64,000 nt of DNA from Timonella sp031979385 (lineage in GTDB: Bacteria; Actinomycetota; Actinomycetes; Actinomycetales; Cellulomonadaceae): the NCBI GenBank assembly GCA_031979385.1, contig DALZEF010000008.1:62001-126000 (forward strand), written 5' to 3'. A program made the translations under genes and the position numbers. Positions 36,824 through 44,518 of this stretch are shown piece by piece (position 1 is the stretch's first letter; each line of letters starts with the position of its first letter). The notes beneath the pieces were generated by a model. That model ran no database searches, was not told the DNA's origin, and was given only the letters and a program-made list of their open reading frames with translations.

Positions 36824-36840
36824 ATAATCAATCATTATCT
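36824..36840. promoter_or_regulatory. Candidate operator of the DUF2975/XRE pair
   Basis: GATAAT (36824-36829) and ATTATC (36835-36840) form an inverted repeat around CAATC, embedded in further ATCGATA-like sequence. AT-rich in contrast to the surroundings and placed at the gene start, it suits autoregulation by the small XRE protein. Confidence 0.45.
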
Positions 36841-36890
36841 ATCGAAAATCAATAGGTGCTGGCGTGTAAAAGATGTGAAGACTGGCCGTT

Positions 36891-36951
36891 CTGTGGATTT
36901 TTTCGCCGAACTGTCTGTGCCGTAGGCACAGATCAGCGATTACATCCACAG
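36891..36951. repeat. Nested inverted repeat upstream of dhaL
   Basis: CTGTGGAT (36891-36898) pairs with ATCCACAG (36944-36951), and TCTGTGCC (36914-36921) with GGCACAGA (36925-36932) around GTA, with TCGC/GCGA between them. It lies in the 347-bp divergent interval between DUF2975 and dhaL, so it may be a regulator site or a leader structure; nothing else recognisable is in that interval. Confidence 0.5.
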
Positions 36952-37164
36952 ATTGGTGGGGCACTTGCGGGCGGACTGATTGGCGCTTGCCTATTTAGAC
37001 ACATTGCCGACGAGCCGGACATACCCAGCGCACCTCACGTCGTGTCGTGTGCCCGGACCGCTAAAGAGATGTAGCGTGCCCCACCCGCCTACGAGCTTCC
37101 ACCGAGTACAGTTGTCTTCACCATCAACCGTTCCACAAAAACTCATCAGACTTGGAGCCACCGT

Positions 37165-37797
37165 ATGACCGCCGACGTTCAATGGTCTCTTACTTGGATT
37201 CGTGATGTCGCTGCCCGTGTATCGGAACGAAAATCGGAGTTCACCACGCTCGACCGAGAAATTGGCGATGCGGACCACGGGGAGAACCTCAACCGTGGTT
37301 TTACCGCGGTCGTAGAAAGGCTCGATGGCCTCGAACAGCCGCCAGGAACAATCGGTGACGTGCTCAAACTTGTGGCCACGACGTTGATGTCGACGGTTGG
37401 GGGAGCATCTGGCCCGTTGTATGGAACCGCGTTCCTGCGCGCATCAAAAGCTGTAGCCGTGTCTGAGTTGGATGGGCAAGCAGCCTCAGCGCTCATCGCT
37501 GCCGCCCTTGAGGGAGTTTCCACCCGGGGGAAAGCTGTGGTTGGCGAGAAGACGATGATTGATGCGTGGGCACCTGCTGCCGCCGCCGCAGCACAGAGCG
37601 CCGAGAACGGTGGAAATGCTGCTCAGGTGTTCGCCGCGGCAGCGCAGGCAGCAGCGCAGGGCGCGGAAGAGACGATCGAACTCAAAGCCACCAAGGGTCG
37701 TGCAAGCTACCTTGGGGAACGCTCTGTGGGACATAAGGACCCCGGAGCGACAACAACGGCACTTATTCTGGAAAGTGCAGCCCGAACAGTCCAATAA
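37165..37797 (+). CDS. dhaL: PTS-dependent dihydroxyacetone kinase, ADP-binding subunit
   Basis: Holds ADP as a fixed cofactor, takes phosphate from DhaM and passes it to dihydroxyacetone on DhaK. 210 residues; the metal and nucleotide site is GDADHGENLNRG (near residue 33), and the C-terminus has GRASYLGERSVGHKDPGA, both diagnostic. The ATG at 37165 is used; no upstream dhaK partner is adjacent. dhaM follows at 10 bp with a strong ribosome binding site. Confidence 0.95.
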   Translation: MTADVQWSLTWIRDVAARVSERKSEFTTLDREIGDADHGENLNRGFTAVVERLDGLEQPPGTIGDVLKLVATTLMSTVGGASGPLYGTAFLRASKAVAVSELDGQAASALIAAALEGVSTRGKAVVGEKTMIDAWAPAAAAAAQSAENGGNAAQVFAAAAQAAAQGAEETIELKATKGRASYLGERSVGHKDPGATTTALILESAARTVQ

Positions 37798-37807
37798 AGG
37801 AGGAAAG

Positions 37808-38542
37808 ATGGGAACTAAAGTATCCCTCGTGTTGGTTTCTCACTCCGAGAAGTTGGCTGAAGGTGCAAGGGACCTGGCGCGTCAGATGGCGTCAGAGGTT
37901 GTGATTGAGGTTGCAGGAGGCCTCGAAGACGGATCGATTGGTACGTCGTTCGATCGGATCTCCGCAGCAATCGAGGAAGCCGCAGGCTTCGCAGAATCCG
38001 ACGAGGAGCAAGAAGCCCACGATGTCGTGGTCATCTGTGATCTAGGATCAGCGATTCTCTCGACTGAGAGCGTGCTGGAATTTCTCCCAGAGGAACTCGT
38101 GGGGCATGTCTACATGGCCGACGCACCGTTCGTCGAAGGAGCGATCGCAGCTGCCGTTGAAGCAGAATCTGGTGCCGGAGTCGAGGCCGTTCGAACGGCA
38201 GCGGAGGAAGCCCGCGCGTTCCACAAGGGAAGTGGAGCAGCCGACGCGCAGGCAGAGGAAACTGCAGAATCACAGCGGGTGAACACTGCCACCGATCACA
38301 CGACGACCGTTCGCAATCCGTTGGGGTTGCATGCGCGTCCCGCAGCGGTTCTGGCCAAGTTGATCAAGGGATTCGACGCACAGCTTACGCTCAACGGAGC
38401 AAACGGTGCATCGGTTATCGAGATCATGAAATTGGGTGTGACCGGCGGGCAAACCGTGCGCGTCCAGGCCGATGGACCTCAAGCCACTGAAGCCGTCAAA
38501 GCCGTTGTCGAGGCCATCGACGGCGGGTTCGGTGAACTCTAG
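37808..38542 (+). CDS. dhaM: Dihydroxyacetone kinase phosphotransfer protein (EIIA-HPr fusion)
   Basis: Feeds PTS phosphate to DhaL. The N-terminal EIIA-mannose-type domain has its histidine at H12 (LVLVSHSEKLAEG), and a Glu/Ala linker (about 128-165) joins an HPr domain with the active histidine H175 in NPLGLHARPA. The EI-like third domain of E. coli DhaM is absent, so phosphate must come from a general EI not in this window. AAAGGAGG precedes the ATG (244 residues). A strong terminator follows, ending the dha segment. Confidence 0.93.
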   Translation: MGTKVSLVLVSHSEKLAEGARDLARQMASEVVIEVAGGLEDGSIGTSFDRISAAIEEAAGFAESDEEQEAHDVVVICDLGSAILSTESVLEFLPEELVGHVYMADAPFVEGAIAAAVEAESGAGVEAVRTAAEEARAFHKGSGAADAQAEETAESQRVNTATDHTTTVRNPLGLHARPAAVLAKLIKGFDAQLTLNGANGASVIEIMKLGVTGGQTVRVQADGPQATEAVKAVVEAIDGGFGEL

Positions 38543-38562
38543 GACCTGAACTAGCCACGTGG

Positions 38563-38607
38563 AGCGGGTGGGCGATGACCGGAGACGGTCACCGCCCACC
38601 CGCTTTG
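38563..38607 (+). terminator. Terminator of dhaL-dhaM
   Basis: 12-bp stem AGCGGGTGGGCG/CGCCCACCCGCT plus, after one mismatch, a 6-bp TGACCG/CGGTCA stem and a GAGA loop; followed by TTTGTT. Confidence 0.85.
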
Positions 38608-38610
38608 TTA

Positions 38611-38883
38611 CGAACTACATTCGTTACGTTCTGGCAGGGGTCTGCTGCGCGAGACCCCTGCGCTCCACTTCACTACTTTGTCCGTAACTGTACTTGCTTG
38701 TTGCGAACTACATTCGTTACGTTCTGGCAGGGGTCTGCTGCGCGAGACCCCTGCGCTCNNNNNNNNNNNNNNNNNNNNNNNNNNNNNNNNNNNNNNNNNN
38801 NNNNNNNNNNNNNNNNNNNNNNNNNNNNNNNNNNNNNNNNNNNNNNNNNNNNNNNNNNCACTTCACTACTTTGTCCGTAACTG
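38611..38883 (+). repeat. 93-bp tandem repeat spanning the assembly gap
   Basis: The sequence starting CGAACTACATTCGTTACG at 38611 begins again at 38704, a period of 93 bp. Each unit holds a 10-bp hairpin (GCAGGGGTCT/AGACCCCTGC at 38634-38661 and 38727-38754). After the N run the sequence CACTTCACTACTTTGTCCG (38859 on) continues the unit exactly where it broke off at 38758, then diverges at 38884. The number of copies is therefore unknown. There is no gene in 38543-38912. Confidence 0.85.
38759..38858. other. Assembly gap (100 N)
   Basis: Exactly 100 undetermined bases, the usual placeholder for a gap of unknown size. The flanks belong to the 93-bp tandem repeat, which explains why the assembly broke here. 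Confidence 0.95.
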
Positions 38884-38912
38884 CCGCAGTTTTGTGCAGT
38901 ATTCTGGTACGC

Positions 38913-39359
38913 GTGACTGAGCCAACCGTACCCGCATCAAACCCGAACGCTCCCGATCCAAGTAAGCCAATCGTCGCCAAGAAGGGTGCTCGAACCCAGT
39001 TCCTATCGATGGTGCTGGTGCTTGAGGCGTTCGTGACTCTTTTCGGCACGATTGTGGCCGCAAAGTTCGTACAGGTTGGCCACCTCAACCTCAGCCAGAC
39101 GCAGGTGTGGACCATGTGCGCGGTCTTGATGGTGCTGCTTATTGTTGCCTCGCGGATGCAGAAGTCCCCACTCGGTATCTACTTTGGGGCGGTGTTGCAG
39201 ATCCCGTTCCTGATGACCGGACGCTACATGGACATGATGTATCTCGTGGCCGTTGTATTCATTGCGATCTGGGTGGCGTCCCTGTGGCTCGGTACCAAGA
39301 TCGACCGAGAACGCGCAGCCTACGATGCGGCACACCCTGAAACGGCCCCCAACGCCTGA
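38913..39359 (+). CDS. DUF4233 family membrane protein
   Basis: 148 residues: a polar N-terminus, then four hydrophobic segments (starting FLSMVLVLEAFVTLFGTIVA) and a charged C-terminus (KIDRERAAYDAAHPE). The sequence and the place before ndk match DUF4233, which sits between folC and ndk in many Actinobacteria. I start at GTG 38913; frames that appear to extend upstream cross the N run. Function unknown. Confidence 0.85.
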   Translation: MTEPTVPASNPNAPDPSKPIVAKKGARTQFLSMVLVLEAFVTLFGTIVAAKFVQVGHLNLSQTQVWTMCAVLMVLLIVASRMQKSPLGIYFGAVLQIPFLMTGRYMDMMYLVAVVFIAIWVASLWLGTKIDRERAAYDAAHPETAPNA

Positions 39360-39410
39360 GCGATGAAATGCCGTGTCATAAAAACTGTCCGACACGGTAA
39401 AGTGACCGGC

Positions 39411-39836
39411 ATGACACAACGAACACTAATCTTGGTCAAGCCCGACGGCGTCAAGCGCGGACTCGCTGGTGAGGTTCTACGACGTATTGAAGCCAAGGGC
39501 TACACGCTCGCGGGGGTTGAACTGAAGCAGGCGACAGAGGCACTGCTCGAAAAACACTACGAGGAGCACGTGGGCAAGCCGTTCTATCAACCGCTGGTCG
39601 AGTTCATGCTCTCAGGTCCAGTGCTCGCAATCGTCGCTGAGGGGGAACGCGTCATTGAGGGATTCCGTTCTCTTGCAGGAACCACCGACCCGACCACGGC
39701 GGCGCCCGGAACAATCCGCGGCGACCTCGGCAGGGATTTTGGCTTGAAGGTTCAGCAGAACATCGTGCACGGCTCGGACTCGGTCGAATCGGCCGAGCGG
39801 GAGATCGCACTCTGGTTCCCGCACCTGGCGTCCTGA
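39411..39836 (+). CDS. ndk: Nucleoside diphosphate kinase
   Basis: Balances nucleoside triphosphate pools by ping-pong phosphotransfer. 141 residues, full length, with catalytic H120 in NIVHGSDS and the N-terminal TLILVKPDGVKRGL. Start ATG 39411 by family length; a small CCGTGTC/GACACGG hairpin (39371-39397) lies just before it. A terminator follows. Confidence 0.96.
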   Translation: MTQRTLILVKPDGVKRGLAGEVLRRIEAKGYTLAGVELKQATEALLEKHYEEHVGKPFYQPLVEFMLSGPVLAIVAEGERVIEGFRSLAGTTDPTTAAPGTIRGDLGRDFGLKVQQNIVHGSDSVESAEREIALWFPHLAS

Positions 39837-39892
39837 TCCGGCTGGCCAGCTATCGCCAAGAATGTACTGACGCGCACCTACCGTGTGCCAAG

Positions 39893-39931
39893 GGCTGGGC
39901 TGTGAGAATCTCTCACGGCCCAGCCTTTATT
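39893..39931 (+). terminator. Terminator of ndk
   Basis: 15-nt arms (39893-39907 with 39911-39925) with two non-Watson-Crick positions, then TTTATTTG. Confidence 0.82.
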
Positions 39932-39958
39932 TGTGCACTCGTAACACTCCCTTCCCGT

Positions 39959-40015
39959 TGAGAGCGCTTTGATCCGCACTCTCATGCACTGAGAGTGCGG
40001 ATCAAAGCACTCTCA
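39959..40015 (+). repeat. Very long hairpin between ndk and smc
   Basis: 26-bp stem with one mismatch (39959-39984 with 39990-40015), 5-base loop. ndk already has a normal terminator, so this second hairpin, about 70 bp before smc, may insulate or regulate smc, or be processed by RNase III. A related GTGCACTCTC string follows at 40037. Confidence 0.7.
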
Positions 40016-40083
40016 GGAGGGCGCGAGCGCGTGAAAGTGCACTCTCGTGCGTATTTGTGGGTGACAGACTGTAGGCTCTTTGT

Positions 40084-43000
40084 GTGTATTTGAAGACCCT
40101 GACGTTGCGCGGCTTTAAGTCGTTCGCATCTGCGACCCGGTTCGAGTTCGAGCCAGGGGTCACCTGCGTTGTCGGACCGAACGGTTCCGGCAAGTCCAAC
40201 GTGGTGGACGCACTTGCATGGGTTATGGGGGAGCAGGGCGCAAAGACTCTGCGCGGCGGCAAGATGGAAGATGTTATCTTCGCGGGCACCCAGGGCCGAG
40301 CCGCACTTGGTCGAGCCGAGGTCTCCCTCACGATCGATAACAGCGACGGTGCGCTCCCGATTGAGTACTCCGAAGTCACCATCACCCGTACCCTGTTTAG
40401 AAACGGTGGGTCCGAGTACGCGATCAACGGTGCCTCGTGCAGGCTGCTCGATATCCAGGATTTGCTCTCGGATTCCGGTCTCGGGCGTGAAATGCACGTG
40501 ATCGTGGGGCAGGGACAACTCGACGCTATTTTGCGGGCCACACCGATCGAGCGACGCGGTTTCATTGAGGAAGCCGCGGGTGTGCTCAAACACCGTAAAC
40601 GCAAGGAAAAGGCGTTGCGTAAACTCGACTCGATGCAGGGTAACCTGCTGCGCTTGACAGATCTCATCGCTGAACTGCGCAGGCAACTTGGTCCGCTCGG
40701 ACGCCAGGCTCAGGCAGCGCGCAAAGCGGCGGTCATTGCCGCGCAGGTCCGTGACTCAGGTGCTCGTCTCCTCGCTGACGATCTCAACCGCACAATCGGT
40801 AAGCGTACCGATCTGACGCGAGTTCGCGATGAACTACGTGAGCGCTACACGGAACTCGAGGAGAGTAGCGGCGCACTCCGGACTCGCCTCACTTCACTCG
40901 AACAGGCGGCACAGGAGCTCAATCCACGGGCCCAGAAGGCTGCGGATATTGCTACGACGCTGCAGTCGCAGCGTGAGCAACTGCGTTCGATTGTGCAGGT
41001 CGCGGCAGAACGGCAGCGCCACCTTGGTACGCAAAGCGCTGCAGATTCCCGACGAGGCGTGCAGGATCTGCTAGACCAGTTGGCCCGCGCTCGGGTGGCG
41101 TTGGGAGAAGCAACGACCGAACTTGAGACGCTCAAAACTCGCGTGGTTGATGCGGAGAAGGAACGCACGGCAACCCACGAGGAACATGCTCGTCTTGTGC
41201 GTTCCAAGGAGAAGGAGCAGCAGCGCCGCGCGGCCCACCGTGAGAAGGTGGCGCGACTCGGCGCCCAAGTGGCTGCGCAACGTTCCCGAGTGGAAGTACT
41301 CGCGAACAATATCGAACGGCTTACGGGAGAGATCGACGAGGCCCACAGCAGGTTGACCGAACTCGCTACTGAGGACAGCGACGTAAACGAGCGACGCCAT
41401 ATAGCTGAGCAGGACAGTGCAGTTGAACAGCAACTGAGCCTGGAACAACTGTCATCTCAGGAACTGGACCTCAGCGAGCGGCTAGACGCACTTGGCCGCG
41501 AATCACGTGCCCTACGCGAAAGTCATCTTGAAGCCGAACGCCAACGGGCCACCCACCAGGCGCGCGCCACAGCACACGAGGCAGCGCTTGAACAAGCGCT
41601 TGGCAGTGCCCGTCAACTTGCACAGCATGATCCGGGGCTTGTTCCGCTGAGCCAGCACCTTGAGGTTCCAGCCGAACACGAGGCCGCAATCACCGCGGCG
41701 CTCGCTCACCTGCGCCACGCGCTCGTGGCTCACACTCGCGATCAAGCCCTCGCGGGTACCGACACGGCAGCCGACCTTGGACTGGCCGCAGCCGTTATTG
41801 CCTACCCAGCCAGCTCGTCGTCAAGCAGTATGGAGCAGTTAAGCAGCACCGTGCAGCAGTGGCGGGACAGACTTCCAACTGAGGCGGTCATTGCTGCTGA
41901 CGTGGTCCGGACACCGCAACACAACCATGCCCTACGCGAAACCCTCGAACGCATCGTCATCGTGCCAGCGCACACAGCACCGCAGATAGTGAACCTTGCA
42001 CCAGGCCTCACGGTTGTGACCCCGAACGGACGCGTCATCACGAGTGAGTGGGTTGTCAGCGAGCCGCGGGAAGACGCGCTATTCGCACTGCAACGCAACC
42101 TCGAACACGAACGTGAACGAGCCGAAAGGCTCGCCGCGGAGGTAGCGGCGCACAAACACCGCCTGACCGCCAACGAGAACGAACTCGCGGGCCTGCAGGC
42201 ACAACTCAAGGCGACCCGTACCTCGCTCGCAACCGCGAGAGAACAGCAGCGTGCCGAAGAGACCGCACGAGCCCGAGCCACCGCACTACGCGATGCGGCA
42301 AACCGGGAACTGGAACGACGCACCACACAACTCGCGGAGGCAGCGGAACGAAAGCGTGTCGAGGAAACGAAACTGGAGTCGCTCACTCAGGAATATGAGG
42401 CGCTTGCGGCAACCGACCAGAGCTCACGCGATCATCAGGAGTCCCAGCACGGCACCGGGAAACTCGCTGACGGCCAGGAGCAACAAGCGGATCTCGACAC
42501 CCGCATCGCTGAGACCGCTCTCGTACTGGAACGTGTCCGTGAGATCGAGACTCTGGCACGTCTCGATTTACGTAGCGCCCAGGAGAAACACAAAAACCTC
42601 GATAACCGGGTAGCAGGCCTCGAACGGGCTCTACGCGCCGAGGAACAGGCGGAGAAAGCCGCTGAAGAGGCGCAACGCCGCCGCGCCGCTCAGGCTGCCA
42701 CCGCACGTAAAGTCCAGGACCGCGCCAACCTGCTCCTGGAACTGATCGAAAAGTCAATCGCGCGGGCTGCCATCGCACGCGATGAGGCCCATGCAACCCG
42801 GGACCGTTACGCCCAGGAACTCGATGAACTGCGCAGTGACCTTGTCCACCGGGACGCAACGACCCGTGAGTTGACCGAGGCCATACACGCCCGTGAACTC
42901 GAACTCACTGGGCTTGACGCTCAGGTGCAGGCCCTCGAAACACGAACCGTGCAGGAATACGGGCAAAGTGCGCAGGAGACAATTGACCAGTACGGCCCTC

Positions 43001-43827
43001 ACCTGGAGATTCCCGCTTACGAGATACCGAAATCACGGCTGGCACCAGATGAAGAACTACCGCAAGCTGACCTCAACGGCGTGCAAGCGTTTGACCGTGA
43101 ATATCTGGAGAAGACCTTCGAACGTGCCACCAAAGCACTGGCCAACCTGGGCAAGGTCAACCCCCTCGCCCTTGAGGAGTACACGGCGCTGGAGGAACGG
43201 CACAAGTTCCTCGCCGATCAGCTCGCGGACCTCAAGAAATCACGTGCCGACCTGTTGGGGCTGGTCGATGACATTGATGCAAAGGTGCAAGAGGTGTTCG
43301 CCTCGGCATTCGCAGACACAGCAGCCCAGTTCCAGCGGGTTTTTCCCCGGCTTTTCCCAGGTGGGGAAGGGCGCATGTTCCTGACCGACCCGCAAGACAT
43401 GCTCACCACCGGCATTGAGATTGAAGCACGGCCCGCCGGCAAGAAGGTCAAGCGTCTCTCGTTGCTGTCGGGCGGCGAGCGGTCGCTCACAGCGATTGCG
43501 ATGCTGGTCTCGATTTTCAAAGCTCGCCCATCGCCGTTCTATGTCATGGATGAGGTCGAGGCTGCACTCGATGACGTGAATCTTGGACGTCTGCTTGGGG
43601 TGTTCCAAGAACTTCAGCAGGACTCACAGTTGATTGTCATCACGCACCAGAAACGTACGATGGAGATCGCTGACGCACTGTATGGCGTCACGATGCAGGG
43701 GGATGGAATCTCTGCGGTGTTGTCCCAGCGTCTTGATCGCGATGACGACGCGTCGACTCTGTCAGCGCAGCACGTGCCGTCAGGGGTGGTCGACGGTGCG
43801 GTTCAAGGCCCCGAATACGATGTCTAG
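40084..43827 (+). CDS. smc: Chromosome segregation protein SMC
   Basis: Condensin ATPase that compacts and aligns chromosome arms with ScpA/ScpB. 1247 residues: Walker A GPNGSGKSN near residue 34, two long coiled coils (about 170-480 and 670-1000), a hinge between them (about 510-650), signature LSGGERSLTAIAM near 1127, and Walker B FYVMDEVEAALDD. The GTG start at 40084 gives YLKTLTLRGFKSFA, the standard SMC start. It precedes ftsY with one small gene in between, as usual in Actinobacteria. Confidence 0.96.
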   Translation: MYLKTLTLRGFKSFASATRFEFEPGVTCVVGPNGSGKSNVVDALAWVMGEQGAKTLRGGKMEDVIFAGTQGRAALGRAEVSLTIDNSDGALPIEYSEVTITRTLFRNGGSEYAINGASCRLLDIQDLLSDSGLGREMHVIVGQGQLDAILRATPIERRGFIEEAAGVLKHRKRKEKALRKLDSMQGNLLRLTDLIAELRRQLGPLGRQAQAARKAAVIAAQVRDSGARLLADDLNRTIGKRTDLTRVRDELRERYTELEESSGALRTRLTSLEQAAQELNPRAQKAADIATTLQSQREQLRSIVQVAAERQRHLGTQSAADSRRGVQDLLDQLARARVALGEATTELETLKTRVVDAEKERTATHEEHARLVRSKEKEQQRRAAHREKVARLGAQVAAQRSRVEVLANNIERLTGEIDEAHSRLTELATEDSDVNERRHIAEQDSAVEQQLSLEQLSSQELDLSERLDALGRESRALRESHLEAERQRATHQARATAHEAALEQALGSARQLAQHDPGLVPLSQHLEVPAEHEAAITAALAHLRHALVAHTRDQALAGTDTAADLGLAAAVIAYPASSSSSSMEQLSSTVQQWRDRLPTEAVIAADVVRTPQHNHALRETLERIVIVPAHTAPQIVNLAPGLTVVTPNGRVITSEWVVSEPREDALFALQRNLEHERERAERLAAEVAAHKHRLTANENELAGLQAQLKATRTSLATAREQQRAEETARARATALRDAANRELERRTTQLAEAAERKRVEETKLESLTQEYEALAATDQSSRDHQESQHGTGKLADGQEQQADLDTRIAETALVLERVREIETLARLDLRSAQEKHKNLDNRVAGLERALRAEEQAEKAAEEAQRRRAAQAATARKVQDRANLLLELIEKSIARAAIARDEAHATRDRYAQELDELRSDLVHRDATTRELTEAIHARELELTGLDAQVQALETRTVQEYGQSAQETIDQYGPHLEIPAYEIPKSRLAPDEELPQADLNGVQAFDREYLEKTFERATKALANLGKVNPLALEEYTALEERHKFLADQLADLKKSRADLLGLVDDIDAKVQEVFASAFADTAAQFQRVFPRLFPGGEGRMFLTDPQDMLTTGIEIEARPAGKKVKRLSLLSGGERSLTAIAMLVSIFKARPSPFYVMDEVEAALDDVNLGRLLGVFQELQQDSQLIVITHQKRTMEIADALYGVTMQGDGISAVLSQRLDRDDDASTLSAQHVPSGVVDGAVQGPEYDV

Positions 43828-43971
43828 CTCGCACACGGGAGGCTCCCAAGGCATCGGTTTTCGGCGGTAACGCCAAGGCGTGAACACTGTGATGAAACCC
43901 ATCACGCAACCTCCCCAATTCATCCCTTGAATCCTCAACACACGACTGGTAATCGTGACAAAATTACAAGC

Positions 43972-44436
43972 ATGGGATTAGCTGCAACATGGATTGTGCT
44001 CGCGCTGGTATGCGCGGTTTTCGTACTCGTCATCGCGGGGCGGACCCTGATTGATCCCCTCGACGAAGACGCACGCCCCGAATCGGGATGGCGAGCCTTC
44101 ACCGCCGACTTCTTCTCCTGGCTCGCGCCACTCGGCATGCGCATCGAGATCATGTTCCTGAGACTTGGTCGACGCATGGGCCTGCCAGCCAAGCGACTCG
44201 AGGACCTGAGCGTTCGCCTCGATGAGATTGCCCACGAGCGCCGTCAGATTCGAGACATCGCCAAGATGGCAGACCTCGGCGATTCCGATCTGTCAAACAT
44301 GTCGCTCGACGACTTCCTACAGGCTACGCAGACCTCGGAGCCCGCCTACGCGGATGTCGAACCGATCAGCGAGAAACTCGAGGAGTTCTACGAGTCGGTC
44401 CAGGAACGTCGCGCAGTTGCGCGCGCTCGCCGGTGA
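43972..44436 (+). CDS. Uncharacterised membrane-anchored protein
   Basis: About 154 residues from ATG 43972: one N-terminal membrane span (GLAATWIVLALVCAVFVLVIAG) then a charged cytoplasmic region with a short coiled-coil stretch (RLEDLSVRLDEIAHERRQIRD). TTG 43927 would give 15 more residues; neither start has a good ribosome binding site. Between smc and ftsY; I do not recognise the family. It ends 25 bp before a strong terminator. Confidence 0.7.
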   Translation: MGLAATWIVLALVCAVFVLVIAGRTLIDPLDEDARPESGWRAFTADFFSWLAPLGMRIEIMFLRLGRRMGLPAKRLEDLSVRLDEIAHERRQIRDIAKMADLGDSDLSNMSLDDFLQATQTSEPAYADVEPISEKLEEFYESVQERRAVARARR

Positions 44437-44460
44437 GCCAGCACTCCACCCGCCACGTTG

Positions 44461-44490
44461 AACGCCCGCCACTTGGCGGGCGTTTTTCTT
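44461..44490 (+). terminator. Terminator upstream of ftsY
   Basis: AACGCCCGCC (44461-44470) pairs with GGCGGGCGTT (44475-44484), 4-base loop, followed by TTTCTT. It separates ftsY from the smc side; ftsY starts only 29 bp later, so its promoter must be within or upstream of the hairpin, or the hairpin is an attenuator. Confidence 0.85.
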
Positions 44491-44518
44491 CGCCCCATTT
44501 CCTTGAGAGACTTAAACC

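Noticed and set aside
38611..38883. CRISPR array
   Set aside because: Units are 93 bp and identical throughout, with no spacer variation and no cas genes nearby; it is a plain tandem repeat.
40002..40686. Two overlapping minus-strand frames of over 220 codons at the start of smc
   Set aside because: Antisense to the conserved SMC head domain, and they cover the 26-bp hairpin; not genes.
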